NCBI GenBank assembly: GCA_045105075.1
Contig: JBGCDD010000038.1
Location: forward strand, 1 to 23,752
Direction: 5' to 3'
Source of the DNA: JBGCDD01 sp045105075
GTDB taxonomy: Bacteria > Pseudomonadota > Alphaproteobacteria > Rhodobacterales > Rhodobacteraceae
DNA length: 23,752 nucleotides
The notes under the pieces: model-generated
What the model saw: only the letters and a program-made list of their open reading frames with translations
Database searches by the model: none
Told to the model about the DNA's origin: nothing
Program-made: the position numbers and the translations under genes
Shown here: piece after piece, positions 8,178-16,017 of the stretch
Position numbering within the stretch: the first letter of the stretch is position 1
Layout: each line of letters begins with the position of its first letter

Positions 8178-10058
8178 TCACGAACCCGTGTTCAAAGCAA
8201 ATCCATTCTTTTCATCATGTTCATGAGCCAAATTGGGTGGCACACGGGCGACCCGATCGGGATTGCGAACAGACAAAACCAAATCCGCGCCGCAAATCAT
8301 CAACGCAATTGGGCTGGGCGCCGCCATGTAGCGCGGCTCCCAACGTGGCGCAAAGGCAGATTTGAACTGGCGCAGGCCCGCGTTTGCATCTTGGCCAAAC
8401 CGCTCGTCTGAGATGGCAGCCAATGAAAACCGTGCCACGCCAAACTTCTTCGCGTCATTCAGGGCGGCCATAACCAAGGCGTGCATCGTGCCATCAGCGG
8501 CATCAGGGCGCGCGCGCATCAGGTCAAGGCACCATTCGTTTGCACCATGATGCACTGTGATGAACGCAACAGGCGCACCGTGGCGCGTGGCCAGATAGAT
8601 CCGTTGGTGCGCCACATATTCCGCTGAGTAGCGCCCCATCGTCGTGCCAAAGGCGCGTCCGTTGTGGTGTTGCCAAAGCGCGTCAATCTGGGCCAGATCA
8701 TCACCATGCGCAGAACTTGCAATGTTATGAACTTGGATGTTTGCCTTCTCACTTTGACGAATTTTACGTCGAAGTTGGCGAAAGCGCGCGCCTTTGGCCT
8801 CAAATTCTGCAGGCTCAAGCAGAGCATCACGGGCCACGCGGCGCACGGACCAACCGGCTTTGCGTGCTGCCAGCGCGATACGCGGCCCGCATTTGTAGAA
8901 ACACGCAAGCCTCGTGCTGCGCAACGCTTGATGACGCAGTGCAACAAAGGCGTCGTGTGGGTTGCCTGCAACCGGATCAAACATCGCCACACTGGCCTGA
9001 GCTGTGTCAACCATGGCCAACATGACGTCGCCAGAACATAACAGATAGCCATCGCCTTGGGATATTATGCTAGATTCTGCTTGTGGCCGTGCGAAAGGCA
9101 GCGCGCTTGGCGGTTTGACCACCCCGAAAATTGGCGCCAATGGCAGCTTGGCAGGGCGCAGCAAACAAAGGCCCGCCACAACAGCAGGCAGCGCAAAATA
9201 GATCAGGCGAAAGGCGACAATGCCTGCCAAAAGACCGGCGGGCTCGGCCTGTGGCAAAAGCGCAAGCAGCACCAATTCAAACGGTCCGACGCCGCCGGGC
9301 GTGCCCGACATCAGCGCGGCGGCCAACGCAATCAGGTAAGCCGGCACCACGATTGACCATGCCAATTCCAGACTTTGTGGCAAAAGCAGATATAAAACAG
9401 TCCCTGCGGCCAAAGTATCAATCAAGGTCCACCCGGCAATGGCCGCCAATGCGGACAATGTCGGCAGGCGCACTGAAAGGTGGCCCACGCGCCCCAAACG
9501 ATCCAAACGCCAGCGTGGTGCTAAAACAGCCACAAGCGTCAACCCAACACTAAGTGCGACGCCTACCCCCCCCGCAATGCGCAACCCCGGCGCGGGTGCA
9601 AACATCAGATAAACAAGGGAAATGACCACGCCAAGGCCGCCAAGAAAGGACACGGACACAAACAGTGTCAACTTCACCGATTGCGCCGGGCTGAGACCTG
9701 GACACAAACGCCAGCGCGCAAAAGCCCCGGTGATCAGGCCCAGTCCGAGCGTTTGTGAAAAAGCGATGGCGGCCATGCCGGCGCGCCGGGCGGCTGCGGG
9801 GGCAAACCCTGTGCCCATATGGCGATGCGCCAATGCGTCATAGCGCCCGACGGCCCAAAAACTGAGCGCGGTGGCCGCCAGCGCCCCAACCCAATTCACG
9901 CTGGGCGTGGCGCGCACCGCCGACCAAAGGCCGGTCAGATCAACATTGATCAGTTGCGCGTGGATCAACCACAAACAAAGTGCTGCGATGGCGAAGGGGG
10001 TCGTCTTTTGCAAAAGGCGCGCCAAACGCGGCACGCCCTGTACTGATAGGGCAGACAT
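8178..10058 (-). CDS. mprF: MprF-like phosphatidylglycerol lysyltransferase/flippase
   Basis: A 626-residue membrane protein with two parts. The N-terminal half (residues 1 to about 310) has roughly seven or eight hydrophobic helices of the UPF0104/YbhN flippase type, including the family motif GTPGGVGPFE. The C-terminal half (about 325-600) is a DUF2156 domain that transfers an amino acid from charged tRNA to phosphatidylglycerol. It is shorter than the roughly 850 residues of Gram-positive MprF, mainly in the membrane part; this compact form occurs in alphaproteobacteria (LpiA-like). Aminoacylated lipids lower envelope negative charge and aid resistance to cationic peptides or acid. The start at 10058 has a GAGGA ribosome site. 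An 8-base run of C occurs at 9566-9573 inside the coding region but the frame is intact. Confidence 0.8.
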   Translation of the reverse strand: MSALSVQGVPRLARLLQKTTPFAIAALCLWLIHAQLINVDLTGLWSAVRATPSVNWVGALAATALSFWAVGRYDALAHRHMGTGFAPAAARRAGMAAIAFSQTLGLGLITGAFARWRLCPGLSPAQSVKLTLFVSVSFLGGLGVVISLVYLMFAPAPGLRIAGGVGVALSVGLTLVAVLAPRWRLDRLGRVGHLSVRLPTLSALAAIAGWTLIDTLAAGTVLYLLLPQSLELAWSIVVPAYLIALAAALMSGTPGGVGPFELVLLALLPQAEPAGLLAGIVAFRLIYFALPAVVAGLCLLRPAKLPLAPIFGVVKPPSALPFARPQAESSIISQGDGYLLCSGDVMLAMVDTAQASVAMFDPVAGNPHDAFVALRHQALRSTRLACFYKCGPRIALAARKAGWSVRRVARDALLEPAEFEAKGARFRQLRRKIRQSEKANIQVHNIASSAHGDDLAQIDALWQHHNGRAFGTTMGRYSAEYVAHQRIYLATRHGAPVAFITVHHGANEWCLDLMRARPDAADGTMHALVMAALNDAKKFGVARFSLAAISDERFGQDANAGLRQFKSAFAPRWEPRYMAAPSPIALMICGADLVLSVRNPDRVARVPPNLAHEHDEKNGFALNTGS

Positions 10059-10157
10059 AAACCGAATCCTCGTTACTGAAATCTCACCGTGGCAAGCTCA
10101 GATTGAGGATGTCTTAACCCGTCAATTCACTGAAAATACGCCTCTTATGACGCGTGT

Positions 10158-10475
10158 TTACTTCACTTCGCTCATCAGCTGAGCCTTGGCTTCGGCCATC
10201 AAAACGTCCATTTTGGCCCGAATCGTATCGGCGTCGGATTTGTCGCCCAGATCGCCGGCGACCTTGCGCACAACATCTTCGTGGCCGGCTTCTTCAAAAT
10301 CGGCGCGGATGACTTCTTTGGCGTATTCCGCAGCCGCTTCGCCGGATTTGCCCATCAGCTCGGCCGCCCACAGGCCCAAAAGCTTGTTCCGGCGGGCTTC
10401 GGCCTTGAACTGCATTTCTTCATCATGCGCATATTTCGCTTCAAATGCGTTTTCGCGCTCGTCAAAAGTACTCAT
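10158..10475 (-). CDS. DUF1476 protein, F1Fo-ATPase inhibitor zeta subunit type
   Basis: A 105-residue, charged, helical protein beginning MSTFDERENAFEAKYAHDEE. This matches DUF1476, the family containing the zeta subunit of the Paracoccus denitrificans ATP synthase. There the N-terminal segment enters the F1 catalytic interface and blocks wasteful ATP hydrolysis. Length and N-terminus agree with the family. The start at 10473-10475 has an AGGGA ribosome site about 9 bases upstream. It is divergent from purC with 159 bases between them, an arrangement I recall as common in alphaproteobacteria. The inhibitory role here is inferred from homology. Confidence 0.9.
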   Translation of the reverse strand: MSTFDERENAFEAKYAHDEEMQFKAEARRNKLLGLWAAELMGKSGEAAAEYAKEVIRADFEEAGHEDVVRKVAGDLGDKSDADTIRAKMDVLMAEAKAQLMSEVK

Positions 10476-10554
10476 GGGTCTGGTTCCCTGGGGTTGCTGT
10501 GGTTGGTCAAGATATGCAATCGCCGCGCTCTCAGTGCAAGAGGCGCCAGCTGAC

Positions 10555-10583
10555 TTGCGACACTGCGGCCACTACACTATAGC
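10555..10583 (+). promoter_or_regulatory. candidate sigma70-type promoter for purC-purS-purQ
   Basis: A -35-like TTGCGA at 10555-10560 and a -10-like TATAGC at 10578-10583 are separated by exactly 17 bases, each matching four of six consensus positions. It lies about 50 bases upstream of the purC ATG in the divergent gap with the DUF1476 gene. No PurR-type operator is evident. Confidence 0.45.
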
Positions 10584-10634
10584 CTGCCCAAGGGCGTGGG
10601 GACTCGGCCCGTTCATACCGTTGGAAGGTTTTTC

Positions 10635-11396
10635 ATGGCGCGGCGTAAAAAGATCTATGAAGGCAAGGCCAAGATTCTTTACGAAGGCCCGGAGCCGGGC
10701 ACAATTGTTCAATATTTCAAAGACGATGCGACCGCTTTTAACGCCGAAAAGAAAGATGTGATTGACGGAAAAGGCGTGTTGAACAACCGCCTTTCGGAAT
10801 ATTTCATGACCGGGTTGAACACCATCGGCGTGCCCACCCATTTCATCCGTCGTTTGAATATGCGCGAACAGCTGGTGCGCAGTTGCGAAATTATTCCTTT
10901 GGAAGTGATTGTGCGCAACTATGCGGCGGGCACCTTGTCCAAACGGCTGGGAATCGAAGAGGGCACGCAATTGCCGCGCCCGATTGTTGAATATTGCTAC
11001 AAGGACGACGATCTGGGGGACCCGCTGGTCACCGAGGAACATATTGCCGCCTTTGGCTGGGCCAGCCAACAGGACATGGATGATATCCTGTCGCTGGCGC
11101 TGCGCGTGAATGATTTCATGTCGGGCTTGATGCTCGGTGTTGGTATTCGTCTGATCGACTTCAAGATCGAAATCGGTCGGGTCTATGAGGGCGATTTTCA
11201 GCGCCTGATCATTGCGGATGAAATCAGCCCGGACAGTTGTCGTCTGTGGGACATTGAAACCGGTCAAAAACTGGACAAAGACGTGTTCCGCCGCGACCTT
11301 GGTAGTCTGGCCGATGCGTATTCCGAAGTCGCTCGGCGCTTGGGTGTGATGCCCAAAGTGGCGACGCAGATGACCAAGCCAACGCTGATCAACTGA
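10635..11396 (+). CDS. purC: Phosphoribosylaminoimidazole-succinocarboxamide (SAICAR) synthase
   Basis: A 253-residue cytoplasmic enzyme of de novo purine synthesis that joins aspartate to CAIR using ATP to form SAICAR. Hallmarks are the N-terminal KIYEGKAKILYE nucleotide-binding strand, the VRNYAAGTLSKRLG motif and the LIDFKIEIGR and ADEISPDSCRLWD stretches of the active site. Length is normal for the single-domain bacterial enzyme. The ATG at 10635 follows a near-perfect GGAAGG ribosome site at 10623-10628, so I prefer it to the in-frame GTG at 10596. It is the first gene of purC-purS-purQ. Confidence 0.97.
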   Translation: MARRKKIYEGKAKILYEGPEPGTIVQYFKDDATAFNAEKKDVIDGKGVLNNRLSEYFMTGLNTIGVPTHFIRRLNMREQLVRSCEIIPLEVIVRNYAAGTLSKRLGIEEGTQLPRPIVEYCYKDDDLGDPLVTEEHIAAFGWASQQDMDDILSLALRVNDFMSGLMLGVGIRLIDFKIEIGRVYEGDFQRLIIADEISPDSCRLWDIETGQKLDKDVFRRDLGSLADAYSEVARRLGVMPKVATQMTKPTLIN

Positions 11397-11497
11397 TGAA
11401 GCCGGGCGACCATGTGAGGTCACCTGTCGCATTGGGTGTTGGGGCTCTTTGATGCCGACCTGCTGGTCTTGAACGCTTGTTGCAAAGGACAAATGAC

Positions 11498-11728
11498 ATG
11501 AAAGCACGTGTGCATGTGATGCTGAAAACCGGCGTTCTGGATCCTCAGGGCGAGGCCGTGCGCCACGCGCTGGGGGCGATGGGATTTGACGGGGTCAACG
11601 GGGTGCGTCAGGGCAAAGTGATCGAACTTGATCTGGCCGACAGCACGGATGAAAGCCAGGTGGTCGAGATGTGCGAAAAGCTGCTGGCCAACACCGTGAT
11701 CGAATCCTACCGCGTCGAGATGCTGTGA
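11498..11728 (+). CDS. purS: FGAM synthase small subunit PurS
   Basis: A 76-residue subunit that, with PurQ and PurL, forms the three-part formylglycinamidine ribonucleotide synthase; PurS bridges the other two subunits and helps ammonia channelling. The sequence (MKARVHVMLKTGVLDPQGEAV and the ending NTVIESYRVEML) is typical. The ATG at 11498 has an AAAGGA ribosome site; an in-frame start at 11477 lacks support. Its TGA stop shares one base with the purQ ATG (TGATG at 11726-11730), which indicates coupled translation. A 101-base gap separates it from purC. Confidence 0.95.
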   Translation: MKARVHVMLKTGVLDPQGEAVRHALGAMGFDGVNGVRQGKVIELDLADSTDESQVVEMCEKLLANTVIESYRVEML

Positions 11729-12396
11729 TGCGCGCGGCGGTTGTTGTTTTCCCGGGATCCAATTGCGATCGCGATCTGGCCGTGGCGTTTGAGCAAGCCG
11801 GCGCAGAGGTTGAAATGGTCTGGCACAAAGACACGTCATTGCCCAGTGGGGTTGACATTGTTGGCGTTCCGGGCGGCTTTTCCTACGGCGATTATCTGCG
11901 CTGTGGCGCGATTGCGGCACAGTCTCCGATCTGTCGCGCCATCGGCGATCATGCGGGGCGGGGCGGTTACGTTCTGGGCGTGTGCAACGGGTTCCAGGTG
12001 CTGACGGAAACCGGGCTGCTGCCTGGCGCTTTGTTGCGCAATGCGCACCTTAAGTACATCTGCAAAACCGTTGATCTTAAAGTGGAAACCAGCGCCAGCG
12101 TGTTCACACAAGGGTACAATGCGGGCGACGTGATCGGCATTCCGATTGCCCATCACGACGGCAATTATTTCGCTGATGACACCACAATGGCGGCGCTGCG
12201 CGATCAGGACCGCATTGCCTTTACCTACAGCGACAATCCCAATGGCTCGCGCGATGATATTGCCGGGATCCTGTCGGAAAATCGCCGGGTGCTGGGGATG
12301 ATGCCACACCCCGAGCGGGCGGCGGATGCGGGCCACGGCGGAACCGACGGTGCGGCAGTGTTTCGCGCATTGATGGGCGCACTGACGCCAGCATGA
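11728..12396 (+). CDS. purQ: FGAM synthase glutaminase subunit PurQ
   Basis: A 222-residue class I glutamine amidotransferase that supplies ammonia for FGAM synthesis. The nucleophile is Cys86 in GVCNGFQ, with His194 and Glu196 in MPHPER. The early FPGSNCDRD and GGFSYGDYLRCGA motifs are characteristic of PurQ. Its ATG overlaps the purS stop by one base. purL, the third subunit gene, does not follow; dctB starts 36 bases later, so PurL must be encoded elsewhere. Confidence 0.96.
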   Translation: MRAAVVVFPGSNCDRDLAVAFEQAGAEVEMVWHKDTSLPSGVDIVGVPGGFSYGDYLRCGAIAAQSPICRAIGDHAGRGGYVLGVCNGFQVLTETGLLPGALLRNAHLKYICKTVDLKVETSASVFTQGYNAGDVIGIPIAHHDGNYFADDTTMAALRDQDRIAFTYSDNPNGSRDDIAGILSENRRVLGMMPHPERAADAGHGGTDGAAVFRALMGALTPA

Positions 12397-12432
12397 CTTG
12401 AGCCTTGCGCGGGTTGCAAGTACCTTGCGTCT

Positions 12433-14217
12433 ATGGCCGAAACGACCCCTTCAGTCTCGGGTCCGCCCACGCGGACTGCGATTTGGCCGCGCTCGGGTGC
12501 GGTCAGTTGGCGTGTGCGCCTGGCCCTTTTGGTGCTGTTGATTGTTGCGGCGGGCACGGTCTGGACCACCAATCGGTTGTTGTCGGATCGCTTTACCGAA
12601 ACGACCCGGTCGCGTGCCGAGGTGCGTTTGGCGCTTTACTCGGGCAACCTCATGTCCGAACTGCGCCGCAATGCGATTGTGCCCCAGCTGTTGGCGCGCG
12701 ACCCCACGCTGATCGGGGCGCTCAATTCCAACGATTTCAGCCAATCGACCCAACGTCTGATTTCATTTGTTGAAGAGATCGGTGCGGCGTCCTTGATGCT
12801 GCTGGATCTGGATGCACGCACGGTGGCCGCGACCGATCGCAATCGGCTGGGCTCAACCCACCGGTCCGAGCCCTATTTCGTCGACACGATCCGCTCCAAC
12901 GCCACGCTGTTTTCGCTGATCCCGCGCGAAACCGGGGGATACCGGTTCACCTATTCGCGTCGCATCGAAAGCGGTGCCAATGTGATCGGCGTGATTGTGG
13001 TTGAGGTGGATTTGCTGAAATTCGAACGGGCCTGGGCGGGCATTTCGGATGCGGTGATGGTGACGGACAGCACCGGCGTGATTGTGTTGGCCACTGAATC
13101 GCGCTGGCGCGGGCTGTCCGAAGACGAAGCCTTACTGCGCCAGCCCCCCAAAAGCGCGATTGAACGCGCCATTCGCGCCACCACCGATTGGACCGCGCTG
13201 CCCCCTGATGCCTATATCCAGGGCGAGGCGGTGATGCGCATGGAAAACCGCATTCCGTTTCGCGGCTGGCGGATGACCTCGTTCACAACCTACGACTCGG
13301 TGCGCGAGCGGGTGAACGGGGTTTTGGCCTTGGAAATCATGGGATTCGCGATTTTGCTGGCGCTGGCGTTTTACGTGCTGAGCCGCAAGAACGCGCTGCG
13401 CATGGCGCTGTTTCAGCGCGAGTCGGCAGAGCTTCGCGCATTGAACATTCGCCTCCAGCGGGAAATCGCCGAACGTGAACGGGTGCAAAAGACCCTTGCT
13501 GTGGCGGAACAGACCCTTGCGCAATCTTCAAAGCTGGCCGCTTTGGGAGAGATGTCGGCAGCGGTCAGCCACGAGTTGAACCAACCGCTTGCGGCCATGA
13601 AAACCTACCTTGCCGGCGCGCGGCTTTTGCTGCGGCGCAACCGAAGCGACGAGGCGTTGTCCAGCTTTGGGCGCATCGATGATCTGATTGAACGGATGGG
13701 CGGGATCACCCGCCAGCTGAAATCCTATGCGCGCAAAGGTGGTGATGCCTTTGCCCCTGTAAACATTGGCGATGCGCTGGCTTCAAGCCTGTCGATGATG
13801 GAGCCGCAACTGCGTCAGCGTCAGGTCCAGATCGCCCAGGTTCTGCCCGACCGCGCGGTGCTTGTGATGGGGGATCGGCTGCGCATTGAACAGGTGATGG
13901 TGAACCTGCTGCGCAACGCGCTGGATGCGACCAAATCAGTCACCGATCCTGAGGTGGAAATCATCCTGGCCGCTGGTGAAACCGCCACCCTGACCGTGCG
14001 CGACAATGGCAACGGGATCGAGGATCTCGATAAGCTGTTCGAGCCGTTTTACACCACCAAACAGCCCGGTGACGGAGTTGGGCTGGGGCTTGCCATATCC
14101 TCGGGGATCGTCAACGACTTGGGAGGGCGATTGAGCGCCCGCAACGGGCAGCGTGGCGGCGCGGTGTTCGAAATGCAGCTTCCGATCCTTGAAGACGGGA
14201 TCGAGGCGGCAGAATAG
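12433..14217 (+). CDS. dctB: DctB-like sensor histidine kinase
   Basis: A 594-residue membrane sensor kinase. A transmembrane helix at about 28-48 leads into a periplasmic Cache-type sensor domain (about 50-290). A second helix at about 297-317 is followed by a coiled-coil linker. The HisKA phospho-acceptor is His380 in SHELNQPLAAM. The ATPase domain has the N-box around Asn491/Asn495, DNGNGI at 524 and GVGLGLA near 548-554. The order and the HELNQPLAAMKTYLAGA wording are those of DctB, which senses C4-dicarboxylates and phosphorylates DctD. No dct transporter gene is in the window, so the ligand is uncertain. The dctD-like gene follows after 15 bases. A short dyad (CTTGC, 7-base loop, GCAAG) lies at 12404-12420 just before the start. 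Confidence 0.88.
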   Translation: MAETTPSVSGPPTRTAIWPRSGAVSWRVRLALLVLLIVAAGTVWTTNRLLSDRFTETTRSRAEVRLALYSGNLMSELRRNAIVPQLLARDPTLIGALNSNDFSQSTQRLISFVEEIGAASLMLLDLDARTVAATDRNRLGSTHRSEPYFVDTIRSNATLFSLIPRETGGYRFTYSRRIESGANVIGVIVVEVDLLKFERAWAGISDAVMVTDSTGVIVLATESRWRGLSEDEALLRQPPKSAIERAIRATTDWTALPPDAYIQGEAVMRMENRIPFRGWRMTSFTTYDSVRERVNGVLALEIMGFAILLALAFYVLSRKNALRMALFQRESAELRALNIRLQREIAERERVQKTLAVAEQTLAQSSKLAALGEMSAAVSHELNQPLAAMKTYLAGARLLLRRNRSDEALSSFGRIDDLIERMGGITRQLKSYARKGGDAFAPVNIGDALASSLSMMEPQLRQRQVQIAQVLPDRAVLVMGDRLRIEQVMVNLLRNALDATKSVTDPEVEIILAAGETATLTVRDNGNGIEDLDKLFEPFYTTKQPGDGVGLGLAISSGIVNDLGGRLSARNGQRGGAVFEMQLPILEDGIEAAE

Positions 14218-14232
14218 TGAAAGGAATTTAAG

Positions 14233-15567
14233 ATGGCACAGGCCATGAAAATCGCAATTGTTGACGATGAACAGGATATGCGCCAATCGATCAGCCAGTG
14301 GCTGGCGCTTTCGGGCTATGACACCGAAACCTTTGGCTCTGCCGAAGATGCGCTGCGGGTGCTGAATTCGGACTACCCTGGCATTGTGATTTCCGACATC
14401 AAGATGCCTGGCATGGACGGGATGCAGTTCCTTAAAAAACTAATGGGCAATGACAGTGCGCTGCCGGTTATCATGATCACCGGTCATGGTGATGTGCCCA
14501 TGGCGGTTGAGGCGATGCGTGTCGGGGCCTTTGATTTTCTGGAAAAGCCGTTCAACCCGGACCGGATGTCGGAACTGGCCAAACGCGCCACCGGCGCGCG
14601 CCGCCTGGTGCTCGACAACCGTGCTTTGCGCCGCGAATTGTCCGATGGCACCCAGTTGATGAGCAAGTTGATCGGCTCGAGCCCGGTGATGAACCGGCTG
14701 CGCGAGGATATTCTTGATTTGGGGCAAGCCGACGGACATGTTCTGATCGACGGCGAAACCGGCACCGGCAAAACCCTTGTGGCCCACGCCTTGCATGCTG
14801 TGGGCAGCCGAGCGGGCAAGAAATTCGTGCTGGTTAGCTGTGGCGCGCTCGAGGAAACGGCTCTGGCCAAACGCCTGTTCGGCCCGATGTTGCCTGAAGA
14901 CGAGCATCTGCCAGCCATTGAGGAAGCGCGCGGCGGCACCTTGGTGCTGGAAGATATTGAGGCGCTGACCGACACCTTGCAGGCGCGATTGCTCAGCGTG
15001 ATCAACCAGCAGGGCACCCCGGCGGAAACCCGCATCGTTGCGATCTCGAACCTGCAAGAAGCCGGGCGCACCTGCGAAGACGCGCTGCGGCCTGATTTGT
15101 TTTACCGTCTGGCCGCATTGCGCATCACGGTGCCACCGTTGCGCCAGCGCGGCGAAGATATCCTGACGTTGTTCACCCGCCTGTCGGACCAGTTTTCCGA
15201 GGAATACGGCTGTGATGCACCGCAGGTCAGCGCGCAGGAAGCCGCGCAACTGCTGCAAGCACCGTGGCCCGGCAATGTGCGCCAGCTGATCAACATCGCA
15301 GAACGCGCGGTGCTGCAATCGCGGCGCGGCTCGGGTACAATTGCGTCTTTGCTGATGTCGGATCATGAGGAAATGCAGCCTGTGATGACCACCGAAGGCA
15401 AGCCTCTGAAGGAATATGTCGAGGCCTTTGAGCGGATGCTGATCGACAACACCATGCGTCGCCACAAGGGCTCGATCGCGTCGGTGATGGAAGAGCTGTG
15501 TTTGCCCCGGCGCACCTTGAACGAAAAGATGGCCAAATACGGGCTGAGCCGTTCCGAGTACCTTTAA
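14233..15567 (+). CDS. dctD: DctD-like response regulator lacking GAFTGA
   Basis: A 444-residue NtrC-class regulator with a receiver domain (1 to about 120; phospho-acceptor Asp55, acidic Asp11/Asp12, Lys in EKPF). An AAA+ domain (about 140-370) carries Walker A GETGTGKT at 174-181. A Fis-like helix-turn-helix lies near 410-440 (SIASVMEELCLPRRTLNEKM). Between LFG (215-217) and GGT (234-236) the GAFTGA loop is absent and the segment is about five residues shorter than usual. The Walker B acidic pair reads ED (240-241) rather than DE. The arginine-finger region (RPDLFYRLAALRI) and sensor II (PWPGNVRQL) remain. It therefore probably does not act on sigma54 in the normal way. The ATG has AAGGA seven bases upstream and follows dctB by 15 bases. 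Confidence 0.85.
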   Translation: MAQAMKIAIVDDEQDMRQSISQWLALSGYDTETFGSAEDALRVLNSDYPGIVISDIKMPGMDGMQFLKKLMGNDSALPVIMITGHGDVPMAVEAMRVGAFDFLEKPFNPDRMSELAKRATGARRLVLDNRALRRELSDGTQLMSKLIGSSPVMNRLREDILDLGQADGHVLIDGETGTGKTLVAHALHAVGSRAGKKFVLVSCGALEETALAKRLFGPMLPEDEHLPAIEEARGGTLVLEDIEALTDTLQARLLSVINQQGTPAETRIVAISNLQEAGRTCEDALRPDLFYRLAALRITVPPLRQRGEDILTLFTRLSDQFSEEYGCDAPQVSAQEAAQLLQAPWPGNVRQLINIAERAVLQSRRGSGTIASLLMSDHEEMQPVMTTEGKPLKEYVEAFERMLIDNTMRRHKGSIASVMEELCLPRRTLNEKMAKYGLSRSEYL

Positions 15568-15570
15568 ATC

Positions 15571-15927
15571 ATGGCGGTCAAACGCATCGTCGCCGATCTG
15601 GACGTGCCAGATCCGGCGGCCTGCGCGCGGTTCTATGGCGAGGGTCTGGGGCTGGAGCTGTTGATGGATCAAGGTTGGATCGCCACATGGGGCGCCAAGG
15701 GCACGCAGCAAATGGTGCAGGTGTCGCTGGCGTCTTCTGGTGGCTCAGACCAGCCGGTGCCTGCTTTGTCCATCGAGGTTGATGATCTGGACGCCACGCT
15801 GGCCGATTTGCGCAACGCCGGGTTCGAACCCACCTATGGTCCGGTTGACGAACCTTGGGGCGTGCGGCGGTTTTTTGTAACCGATCCTGCGGGCCGCTTG
15901 GTGAATATCTTGACACATTCCAGCTGA
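15571..15927 (+). CDS. VOC-family (glyoxalase/bleomycin-resistance fold) protein
   Basis: A 118-residue single VOC domain: beta-alpha-beta units with DVPDPAACARFYGEGLGLEL near the N-terminus and FFVTDPAGRLVNIL at the C-terminus. Such proteins usually dimerise and bind a metal ion or small hydrophobic ligand; substrate and catalytic activity cannot be assigned. The ATG lies three bases after the dctD stop and has no clear ribosome site, so translation is probably coupled to dctD. This makes it the third gene of a dctB-dctD-VOC unit. Confidence 0.82.
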   Translation: MAVKRIVADLDVPDPAACARFYGEGLGLELLMDQGWIATWGAKGTQQMVQVSLASSGGSDQPVPALSIEVDDLDATLADLRNAGFEPTYGPVDEPWGVRRFFVTDPAGRLVNILTHSS

Positions 15928-15978
15928 ACCAAGGCGAAGGCAGCGGTTGCGTATTGCGCCGCGTGCCATCCCTGAACA

Positions 15979-16003
15979 TTTGGTTTTTTGGAAAAGCACC
16001 AAA
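15979..16003. terminator. weak hairpin between convergent VOC and orphan genes
   Basis: TTTGGT at 15979-15984 pairs with ACCAAA at 15998-16003, and T and A runs inside can extend the stem with a small bulge. It lies in the 90-base gap between converging genes, where a terminator is expected, but the stem is AT-rich and there is no clean U-tract. Confidence 0.25.
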
Positions 16004-16017
16004 ACGCGCGCGTTTGC

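Noticed and set aside
9566..9573. Run of eight C inside mprF as a possible phase-variation tract
   Set aside because: The frame is intact, the run encodes ordinary Gly codons in a membrane helix of a GC-rich gene, and eight bases is short for a contingency locus.
11409..11433. Imperfect dyad between purC and purS as an attenuator or riboswitch
   Set aside because: Only two short stems (GCGAC/GTCGC and GTGA/TCAC) separated by mismatches; no match to a known riboswitch and no U-tract.
14440..15711. A 423-codon minus-strand frame opposite dctD
   Set aside because: Composition (Gln, His, Arg rich) is that of an antisense shadow; receiver and AAA+ motifs are on the plus strand.
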